Below the pieces are notes generated by a model that had not been told where the DNA came from, made no database searches, and was given only the letters and a program-made list of their open reading frames with translations. DNA of 37,856 bases from Chloroflexota bacterium (lineage in GTDB: Bacteria; Chloroflexota; Anaerolineae; Anaerolineales; Anaerolineaceae). The translations under genes were made by a program, and so were the position numbers. The stretch's first letter is position 1; every line of letters starts with the position of its first letter. Positions 31,451 to 37,856 of this stretch are shown one piece after another. The stretch is taken from the NCBI GenBank assembly GCA_012729755.1, contig JAAYCN010000002.1, positions 1 to 37,856 on the forward strand, read 5' to 3'.

Positions 31451-33186
31451 AGCCCATCCATTTAATGTTTAAGCTCTCGCGCAAATATACCCGAGAACTC
31501 GTCATTACCACGCTTACGATGCTGGCGCTGGTCGGCGTGCAGCTGCTCGTTCCCTGGCTGGTAAAACTCATCATCGCGAGGCTGACAGGGGATGCGCTTT
31601 CTGCTGATACCATCCGTTTTGTCAATCAGGTTTCGCTGATCGCCCTGGTCGCGTTTTTGCTCAGAGCCGTTCTTCAGTATGCCAGATCATATGCCTCACA
31701 CATTGCCGGTCATGGCACTGTATCTGTTGCCCGCCGATATGTCTATGAACACCTTCAGCAATTGTCGCTGCGTTATTATGAAGACAAACAAACTGGCCAG
31801 TTAATGTCGCGTGTGATCAATGATACCGATTTATTCGAGCGTATGATCGCCCACGCCATTCCAGATGTGGTGGTCAGCGGTATTACCCTGGTCGGGGTTC
31901 TGATTATTCTCTTCGGCATGAACTGGCAGCTCACCCTGATTTCCATGCTCCCCATACCGCTGATTATTTTCACCCTGCGGGCATATTCAAAACTTGTCAG
32001 ACCAGCCTTCAAACACCGCCAGAAGGCGGTCGGGGAATTGAACGCGATTCTGGCGGATAATCTCTCGGGTATACGCGAAATCAAAGCCTTCGCCCACGAA
32101 GAATTGTCTTTGGAAAGAGTTGGTTCAAGCATCGACGAGGTTTTTCATCGAAACCTGAGAGCGCTGAGACTGATGGCTACCTATTCACCCTTTTTTGACC
32201 TTGCCGCTGGGATTGGTCAATTGCTGGTAATCTTCTTTGGCAGCCGCATGGCTGTTCAGGGTACGCTGGCAGTTGCCGAACTGGTTGCTTTCTTCCTCTA
32301 TCTCGACAGCTTTTACCAGCCTGTGCGCAATCTCGGAAACGCCTTTGAGGCAGTGCAGGAATCCATGGCTGGCTTTGAACGAGTTGCCGATATACTGCTC
32401 CAAAAGCCTGAGATCACAAATCCATCCAAAAGTTCGCCCCGACCTTCGAATGTCAAAGGGGAGATTCTCCTCAAAGATGTCAGTTTCAGTTATAACGGCG
32501 CCGAGCCAGTTCTTGAGAACATCAATCTTGAGATTCCTGCCGGTTCCAGCGTCGCCCTGGTCGGCCCAACTGGCGTTGGAAAAACCACCCTGGCCAGTTT
32601 GTTGCCCCGCTTCTACGATGTCACCAGAGGTTCGGTCAGTATTGACGGCATTGACGTGCGCGAGTGGGATCTTGACCATCTGCACGAATCAATCAGCATG
32701 GTTCTTCAGGACGTTTTTCTCTTCCATGGTTCGATAAGGGAAAATATTCTCTTTGGCAAGCCCAACGCCAGCGAAGAAGAGGTGTTGCGCGCGGCTGAAA
32801 TCGCCAATGTGAATGAATTCGTTGTCAACATGGCTGACGGCTATGACACACTGATTGGCGAACGCGGCGTGAAACTCAGCGGCGGCCAGAAGCAGCGCAT
32901 CTCCATCGCCCGCGCCGTCCTCAAAGACAGCCCCATTCTCATTTTTGATGAGGCTACTTCCGCGGTGGATACTGAGACTGAAATGCTCATCCAGCAAGCT
33001 TTGCAGCGCCTGATTAAAGGCCGCACCACCATCATTATCGCTCACCGCCTCTCCACCGTTCGAAACGTGGATAAGATCGTCGCGCTTGAGGGCAACACCA
33101 TCACCGAAATGGGCACTCACGCCGAATTGCTTGAGCGCAAAGGCCTGTATTACAAGCTCTATACCGTCCAGCAGAAATTATTCTAA
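31447..33186 (+). CDS. ABC exporter, fused TMD-NBD (MsbA/LmrA class)
   Basis: A 579-residue half-transporter. Seen: N-terminal exporter membrane domain (about 15-310) with six hydrophobic segments, the coupling-helix region ADNLSGIREIKAFAHEE, and an ATPase domain (about 335-575) with Walker A GPTGVGKTTL, SMVLQDVFLFHGSIRENILFG (Q-loop), signature KLSGGQKQRISIARA, Walker B LIFDEATSAVD and switch His IIAHRLSTV. No peptidase domain is fused to it, but the preceding coupled gene encodes a cysteine peptidase. It probably forms a homodimer that exports a lipid, drug or peptide. It overlaps the convergent YigZ-like gene by 4 nt at the stop. Confidence 0.9.
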   Translation: MKPIHLMFKLSRKYTRELVITTLTMLALVGVQLLVPWLVKLIIARLTGDALSADTIRFVNQVSLIALVAFLLRAVLQYARSYASHIAGHGTVSVARRYVYEHLQQLSLRYYEDKQTGQLMSRVINDTDLFERMIAHAIPDVVVSGITLVGVLIILFGMNWQLTLISMLPIPLIIFTLRAYSKLVRPAFKHRQKAVGELNAILADNLSGIREIKAFAHEELSLERVGSSIDEVFHRNLRALRLMATYSPFFDLAAGIGQLLVIFFGSRMAVQGTLAVAELVAFFLYLDSFYQPVRNLGNAFEAVQESMAGFERVADILLQKPEITNPSKSSPRPSNVKGEILLKDVSFSYNGAEPVLENINLEIPAGSSVALVGPTGVGKTTLASLLPRFYDVTRGSVSIDGIDVREWDLDHLHESISMVLQDVFLFHGSIRENILFGKPNASEEEVLRAAEIANVNEFVVNMADGYDTLIGERGVKLSGGQKQRISIARAVLKDSPILIFDEATSAVDTETEMLIQQALQRLIKGRTTIIIAHRLSTVRNVDKIVALEGNTITEMGTHAELLERKGLYYKLYTVQQKLF

Positions 33187-33848
33187 ACAGGGAAGGGCGT
33201 TTCAGGATCCCGTGAGATTAAGAGGGGTTTGACTTTTCCTGCGGTGAGCTCAGTCAGCTGACCGATAAATTTCTCCACGATTTCATCTTTAAAGCGTGCC
33301 TTCAATTTCACATCCGCTGCGAACTCTGTGTCAAAAACTTCCCCCGCGCAGGATTGAATCACCCGGAGCAACTGGTCGTAATACGAATAAGCGATTTCAA
33401 TCTGCCAAGTGCTGCAGGGCACCAAAACAGCTCTTCTGACCAAAGCCAGCACGGCTTTAACTGCCTCGCCATATGCCTTGACCAACCCTCCGGTTCCAAG
33501 CTTTGTTCCCCCAAAATAGCGCGTGATCACCACGCACACATTGCCGAGTCCGCTGCCCGCCAACACAGCAAGCGCTGGCCTCCCTGCCGTTCCAGAGGGC
33601 TCCCCGTCGTCATTCGAATGTGAAACAGTGCTCTTGCCGTGACCAATGATGAATGCTGGCACGTGGTGAGACGCGTCTGGATATTTCCCTTTAATCTCTT
33701 TTTGAAAGGCTCGCGCTTCCTCAGCGCTCTTCACAGGCGCCAGACTAGCGATAAAACGCGAATTTACGACAACGATTTCTGTTTCCACAGGTTCCAGGGG
33801 AACCAGGCGTTCAATGCTCTCCATGCTCACTGCTCCGCGCTTAATCAT
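33183..33848 (-). CDS. YigZ/IMPACT family protein
   Basis: A 221-residue YigZ-like protein. Seen: SRFIASLAPVKSAEEARAFQKEIKGKYPDASHHVPAFIIG, here in parts SRFIASLAPV and KGKYPDASHHVPAFII, then the family hallmark NDDGEPSGTAGRPAL with GLGNVCVVITRYFGGTKLGTGGLVKAYGEA (N-domain), and a C-terminal DUF1949-like region with YDQLLRVIQ. The family is tied to ribosome-associated translation control; the bacterial function is undefined. ATG 33848 is chosen because GAAGGA is 7 nt upstream; ATG 33824 (MESIERL, GGAG upstream) is nearly as good. The longer frame to 33893 would overlap the divergent gene. Confidence 0.9.
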   Translation of the reverse strand: MIKRGAVSMESIERLVPLEPVETEIVVVNSRFIASLAPVKSAEEARAFQKEIKGKYPDASHHVPAFIIGHGKSTVSHSNDDGEPSGTAGRPALAVLAGSGLGNVCVVITRYFGGTKLGTGGLVKAYGEAVKAVLALVRRAVLVPCSTWQIEIAYSYYDQLLRVIQSCAGEVFDTEFAADVKLKARFKDEIVEKFIGQLTELTAGKVKPLLISRDPETPFPV

Positions 33849-33891
33849 AATATAATCCTTCGAAACCGATCGCGTTTTCCAGGGTAGCTGC

Positions 33892-34167
33892 ATGCTTTAT
33901 TTGTTCTTAATATTCTCTGTTCTTCTTTTTATCTTAATGGGTTATGACAAACGACTGGCGCAGATGGGCGGCTATCGCATACCGGAGAAGGCCTTGCTGA
34001 CGCTGGGCGTCCTCGGCGGCGCGCTGGGTGGGTTGATCGGCATGCGCGTCTTTAAGCATAAAACTCGTAAAGCTTATTTTTGGATCATATTTCTGGCAGC
34101 CCTGGCCATTCAGCTTTACCTGCTAATACAATTTCAGCCTGAACTCTTAAATCAAATTGGACTATAG
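33892..34167 (+). CDS. DUF1294 membrane protein
   Basis: A 91-residue small membrane protein with three hydrophobic segments. Seen: the DUF1294 signature MGYDKRLAQMGGYRIPEKALLTLGVLGGALGGLIGM and FKHKTRKAYF (shortened here as MGYDKRLAQ, RIPEKALL, GGALGGLIGM). It is divergent from the YigZ-like gene; TATAAT at 33851-33856 and AGGG before the ATG fit its expression. Function unknown. Confidence 0.9.
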   Translation: MLYLFLIFSVLLFILMGYDKRLAQMGGYRIPEKALLTLGVLGGALGGLIGMRVFKHKTRKAYFWIIFLAALAIQLYLLIQFQPELLNQIGL

Positions 34168-34374
34168 CGATTTTTCAGCTGCATAAGGGATTTTGCCAAT
34201 TATTTCCGCAGGTTTTCCTGAAAAAGAAGCGGTTGCTTTGCATTGAACAGGGCCGAAGTCCAAAGTATGCAACAGGGAGAGGCGCTAATGCAGGCATGCG
34301 ACGCGGACCTCAGCAGACACACGGAATACCCCCTTCTTAGTTACGTTTTCATACCACTCACAAGCTGAATTCTT

Positions 34375-34400
34375 TTAAAAATACACCTTAAAAATACACC
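34375..34400. repeat. Tandem 13-bp duplication
   Basis: TTAAAAATACACC occurs twice head to tail (34375-34387 and 34388-34400), followed by TTAAAA, just upstream of a promoter-like site. Likely slippage duplication. Confidence 0.7.
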
Positions 34401-34410
34401 TTAAAATTGC

Positions 34411-34440
34411 TTTACAGAATAAACAGTTTTGTTGTAAAAT
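34411..34440 (+). promoter_or_regulatory. Promoter-like site upstream of a small ORF
   Basis: TTTACA (34411-34416), 18-nt spacer, TAAAAT (34435-34440). It would transcribe the small ORF at 34550 and possibly read into the adhesin gene. Confidence 0.5.
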
Positions 34441-34549
34441 ACCATGCATAAAAGACTCTTGTGATTCTGTAAGTTTTGCAAGAGCGTTTGATTGTTAAAC
34501 GTAATATCTAACCAGTGTGTTTTTAATGCATGTGGGGAAATAGGAGAAA

Positions 34550-34612
34550 ATGATGATTAATGACGGAATAGAACAATGGCATTCCAAGCTCTTTTTAAGG
34601 GTGGAACTATAA
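34550..34612 (+). CDS. Possible 20-codon leader ORF
   Basis: ATG ATG start with a strong Shine-Dalgarno (TAGGAGAAA directly upstream), product MMINDGIEQWHSKLFLRVEL. It lies between two promoter-like sites ahead of the adhesin gene. It is too short to classify; a leader peptide or chance ORF. Confidence 0.3.
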   Translation: MMINDGIEQWHSKLFLRVEL

Positions 34613-34667
34613 TCATGGATGATATCCAAAACGAGACAGCAGGGGCGAATTTGACCGCTTTTTTCTC

Positions 34668-34696
34668 TTGTCTCACGCAAAGATTTATGTTATATT
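34668..34696 (+). promoter_or_regulatory. Promoter of the adhesin gene
   Basis: TTGTCT (34668-34673), 17-nt spacer, TATATT (34691-34696). Transcription would start near 34703; GGAGA at 34731-34735 is the ribosome site for ATG 34741. Confidence 0.7.
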
Positions 34697-34740
34697 TTTC
34701 ACAATTTTAATCAGGGCTTAGAAATAATATGGAGAAACAA

Positions 34741-37700
34741 ATGAGGAATTATTGGAGAAAAATAATTGCCGTTTTTCTGCTCGTTTCGATGTTGCTTTCA
34801 AACGCATCGAGCGTAGCATCAGTCATCGCGGCAGATGGTTCATCTGCTTCAATGATCGTAGCCGCTTCAAGGCTTAAACCCGCGGGTCGCGGCGAAGCGT
34901 CTGGTCCTGATCAAACGCCACCGGATGAGGGGGAACCTGTTGAAGAAGGGGAGCCCGCTGGTGAAGGCGAACCCGCTGGTGAAGGCGAACCCGCTGGTGA
35001 AGACGGGCCTATTGGTGAGGGAGAATCTGTCGCAGATGGTGAACTTGATGGAGAGATGGCTGTCATGAGCATAAACCCTCCGGGAACGCCAACGCACACC
35101 TATATCTTCAAGGTGGATGGTGAGGAAGTTGACAGACAGATCGTTAAAAACGGCGAGTATCTCATTGAACCTAAAGCACCTGCAAAGGCAGATCATAAAT
35201 TTACCGGTTGGTATGTAGAGGATGATAAGATCGATTTCAGCCAGCCAATTTCCGTTGGTGATGTGTCTCAGGAATTCGAAGTTATTGCTAGATTTGAAAA
35301 GATTTTTTATGTCTTCTTTATGGATGGCACAGGCGCGGATGCCCGTGTGCTCAAGACCAAAGAAGGCACCGAAGGAGCATCTGTTTCTACAACGGACGTT
35401 ACCCTCCCGATTGGTTCAACCCAGGCCGTAACAGGATGGTATCTTAATCAGGATCTGTCAGGGTCACCCGTTGGAGCCAACTATACTATCGGAACAGCGA
35501 ATCAACAGTTGTGGCCTAAAATAGAAACCGGAAACAATCTCTATTTTAACTCCGGTGAGGGAGCCACCTATATTGAGCCGCAATTCGTTGCTCCGGGAGC
35601 TGGTACGCAAGAACCAACGCCGCCGCCGACACGTCCCGGCTATACATTCAGTCACTGGTCAGAAACAGTCGGAGGGCCAGCATATGTTTTCGGTCAGCCG
35701 ATCTCGGCCGATCTAACGCTTTACGCAGTCTGGACAGCTAATACCAGCACCAATTACACTGTTGTTTTCTGGAAACAATCAATCCACGACAACAAGAATG
35801 CGGGTGATGCTGCTAAGACCTATGATTACGCCGAGTCAGTTGTGCGTACGGCTGCAACCGGAGCGACGGTTTCTCCGATAACTGCCGATGGGACTAAGAA
35901 TTACACTGGTTTTCATTATAATGCGGGGAAATCCGTGAGCGTTGTTGTTAAAGGCGACGGCACGACCATCCTGAATATTTATTACGACAGAAACCTGCTG
36001 ACGATAGATTTCCGCAAAAATGGCCAAAATGGAGCGGAAGATGGGGAGTATACCGGTCTGTACGGCCAGACCCTTGCCCAGAATGGGTATGTTTGGCCGA
36101 GCGGCTACAGATGGACGTCAACGGCTACTGGTGTAAATACCTTGACCTTCCTCGATGCATTTATATTCGACACTCTATCTGCATACGGCAGCGCAACTTA
36201 TATAAACCTTTATGCGCAACCCCTGACAGGAAGCGCTCAAATTATCCACTACAAAGAAGCACTGGATGGTACATGGGTAGTAGCCAACACCATCACTACC
36301 AGTGGAGGTACCTTCGCTATATCCAACAAGTACACTGGCTTTACGGCGTATGAATATCGCGCTGATAATGGAACTTGGAAATTAGTGGGCACCAACCCCC
36401 CCTCCGTATCTTATACTAATAAACTCGAGATTCGCCATAAAAGAAACTCCTATACTCTTAACTTCTACAATTACAATGCGACCTGGAAAACAGAAACCGT
36501 CTTATTTGAAACTCCGTTAAGTGGTTTTGCAGGTTACACACCACCGAAGCCTGGAGTTTTGCCCTCGGAATATGTATTCCAGGGTTGGTATAAAGATAAC
36601 GCGTTCTCTCAGCCATTTAATTTCGGCTCAGAAACGATGCCCGTCAACTCCCTGATTATTTACGCCAAATGGGCGCCGCCAATTTTGACGGGTACCTTCC
36701 ATGTGCTGGAAGATGGTGGTGGTACGCCAAAATCAATAACATTAATCTATAACGAGGCGATCAATCCCGCAACAATGCCGACCGTGAAGGATCACCTTGG
36801 GAACGTGATTTCGCAGGGCGATGATAACTATATCGTCACGGTGCCTGAAAATCACAAATGGATTGGGTGGTCGATCAAGGTTGGTGACGAGTATATTACC
36901 TGGAACTTCAATACCAAAGTTCTCGCTGCTATCGAACTTTATCCTTATTACGTGAACAATGCGCAGTTCACCGTTACTTATGACGCGGGCGGAGGCACCG
37001 GTACTGCTCCCATCGACCCTAAATTGTATGCCGATGGCGCCTATGCCGATGTAATGTTTGCTTTCGGCCTCATCCCCCCGCCTGGCAAGGTCTTCCTTGG
37101 CTGGAAGAGCGGTAACAACACCTATCAGCCCTGCGACAAGATCAAAATAACCGGCAATATGACCCTTGTCGCTCAGTGGGGCAATATCGCGCAACCAACT
37201 AATCTCACATATCACTATAACCGTGGCGTTGGTTCGCCTTCCATGGCATTCTCTTACCCTGTTAACAGCACAGTTACGATAAAAGCTCTGTCAGGTGATG
37301 GTCTTGCGTGGACAGCTCCTGCAAATTATAAGTTCGCGGGGTGGAACACAATGGCAGACGGATCGGGTACTCTATATCAACCCGGTAATTCTGTAATTGT
37401 TGACGCGAATGGCGAGAATAATCTCTACGCCATGTGGATTCCAGTTCTGACGGTAACATCCGGAACCAAATCCTGGACATATGACGGTGCCAGCCACACT
37501 TACCAGCAATACACGCTGGTGTACGGCGACGAAACGATTAATGGCTTTGAAGGAACGACATCCTTTACATTGAGTGGTGGCAAGAATGTTACGATTACTC
37601 CTACTGGAAAAGGCTTAGATGGAGTGAAGTACTTCAGCGACAACTCCAGCAACAACAATACATTCACAGTAACTGCTAATGGTATTGAGCAAGGAACCCA

Positions 37701-37856
37701 CGTATTCGGCACGCTGACGATCACCGCCATGACCACTAAGGTCACGGTAACCATCACGGAGAACAGCGGCACCGTGAAGTACGATGGTACTGAGAAGACC
37801 GTCACCGGCTACACGGTGGCGATCAGCAACCCGCTCTACAAGGAGTCTGACTTCAC
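34741..37856 (+). CDS. InlB-repeat surface protein, N-terminal part (runs off window)
   Basis: An open frame of 1038 codons without stop at the window end. Seen: signal peptide MRNYWRKIIAVFLLVSMLLS; an acidic low-complexity region with 6-residue GEGEPA units (about 60-100), encoded by exact 18-bp repeats at 34960-34977 and 34978-34995; then about six to seven InlB/Flg_new-type repeats recognised by GWY-like turns (FTGWYVED, VTGWYLN, FSHWSET, FQGWYKD, WIGWSIK, FLGWKSG, FAGWNTM); and an Ig-like/MBG-type repeat region (TKVTVTITENSGTVKYDGTE, then VTGYTVAISNPLYKESDF) reaching the end. Such proteins are secreted and bind surfaces or other cells. The anchor is beyond the window. The gene starts with a good promoter and Shine-Dalgarno. 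Confidence 0.88.
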   Translation, partial: MRNYWRKIIAVFLLVSMLLSNASSVASVIAADGSSASMIVAASRLKPAGRGEASGPDQTPPDEGEPVEEGEPAGEGEPAGEGEPAGEDGPIGEGESVADGELDGEMAVMSINPPGTPTHTYIFKVDGEEVDRQIVKNGEYLIEPKAPAKADHKFTGWYVEDDKIDFSQPISVGDVSQEFEVIARFEKIFYVFFMDGTGADARVLKTKEGTEGASVSTTDVTLPIGSTQAVTGWYLNQDLSGSPVGANYTIGTANQQLWPKIETGNNLYFNSGEGATYIEPQFVAPGAGTQEPTPPPTRPGYTFSHWSETVGGPAYVFGQPISADLTLYAVWTANTSTNYTVVFWKQSIHDNKNAGDAAKTYDYAESVVRTAATGATVSPITADGTKNYTGFHYNAGKSVSVVVKGDGTTILNIYYDRNLLTIDFRKNGQNGAEDGEYTGLYGQTLAQNGYVWPSGYRWTSTATGVNTLTFLDAFIFDTLSAYGSATYINLYAQPLTGSAQIIHYKEALDGTWVVANTITTSGGTFAISNKYTGFTAYEYRADNGTWKLVGTNPPSVSYTNKLEIRHKRNSYTLNFYNYNATWKTETVLFETPLSGFAGYTPPKPGVLPSEYVFQGWYKDNAFSQPFNFGSETMPVNSLIIYAKWAPPILTGTFHVLEDGGGTPKSITLIYNEAINPATMPTVKDHLGNVISQGDDNYIVTVPENHKWIGWSIKVGDEYITWNFNTKVLAAIELYPYYVNNAQFTVTYDAGGGTGTAPIDPKLYADGAYADVMFAFGLIPPPGKVFLGWKSGNNTYQPCDKIKITGNMTLVAQWGNIAQPTNLTYHYNRGVGSPSMAFSYPVNSTVTIKALSGDGLAWTAPANYKFAGWNTMADGSGTLYQPGNSVIVDANGENNLYAMWIPVLTVTSGTKSWTYDGASHTYQQYTLVYGDETINGFEGTTSFTLSGGKNVTITPTGKGLDGVKYFSDNSSNNNTFTVTANGIEQGTHVFGTLTITAMTTKVTVTITENSGTVKYDGTEKTVTGYTVAISNPLYKESDF

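Larger units (their letters stand above)
34168..34740. other. Intergenic region upstream of the adhesin gene
   Basis: Over 570 bp, AT-rich in its second half. It contains the tandem 13-bp repeat (34375-34400), a promoter TTTACA-N18-TAAAAT (34411-34440), a 20-codon ORF (34550-34612), a 31-codon frame (34615-34710) and the adhesin promoter (34668-34696). 34168-34374 hold nothing recognised. Confidence 0.5.

Noticed and set aside
1-37856. CRISPR array, tRNA or rRNA gene
   Set aside because: No regularly spaced direct repeats, cloverleaf or rRNA-like sequence was found; the repeated units are dispersed or tandem without spacers.

Overview
The window looks like a chromosomal segment of a mesophilic, probably fermentative member of the Chloroflexota, class Anaerolineae. 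This is inferred from several lipoproteins with a lipobox followed by Thr/Pro linkers, many Zn and Ser peptidases, an NRMT-type metal transporter beside an MgtE-N/CBS protein, a corrinoid importer, and a large InlB-repeat surface protein. No rRNA, tRNA or CRISPR array was seen, so the taxonomic call is inference.

Layout. 1-264: dispersed repeats. 265-2195 (minus): xseA-xseB-PAP2-like operon. 2636-5646 (plus): lipoprotein, secreted S1C protease lipoprotein and a hotdog thioesterase. 5663-7928 (minus): ABC-2 type exporter pair. 7990-11068 (plus): deoxy-sugar 3,4-ketoisomerase, sugar aminotransferase and an HD-hydrolase/APH-kinase fusion. 11194-17963 (minus): oligoendopeptidase, then (reading leftwards from 17963) DnaJ-like, LOG, pyrimidine-nucleotidase-like HAD, S41 protease and YugP-like membrane protease. 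18197-19501 (plus): MFS exporter. 19519-21509 (minus): HEXXH lipoprotein and HAD phosphatase. 21999-24526 (plus): PRC/MgtE-N/CBS protein and an Nramp-related transporter with Mg-type binding-site residues. 24523-28153 (minus): promoter, cobalamin riboswitch, btuFCD. 28436-30470: an AT-shifted gene cluster plus a highly structured non-coding tract, lying between two exact 27-bp direct repeats. 30800-33186 (plus): papain/C39-like peptidase coupled to an ABC exporter. 33183-34167: YigZ-like and DUF1294 genes. 34741-end (plus): InlB-repeat adhesin, cut by the window edge.

The most unusual part is the 2-kb island at 28.4-30.5 kb. It holds three small overlapping genes behind a promoter whose 17-bp spacer contains a Gram-positive-type SOS box (GAAC-N4-GTTC). 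Behind it lies about 900 bp of C-/G-run and palindrome-rich DNA ending in a near-perfect three-way-junction fold, just inside the right 27-bp repeat. No integrase or transposase is visible, so it may be a non-autonomous integrated element or remnant.

Regulation read from sequence: a good promoter plus B12 riboswitch ahead of btuFCD; two promoters whose -10 boxes lie exactly 7 nt before the start codon (xseA, and the peptidase at 30800), implying leaderless mRNAs; and a 39-codon acidic/Pro-rich ORF in the leader of the putative Mg-transport pair.
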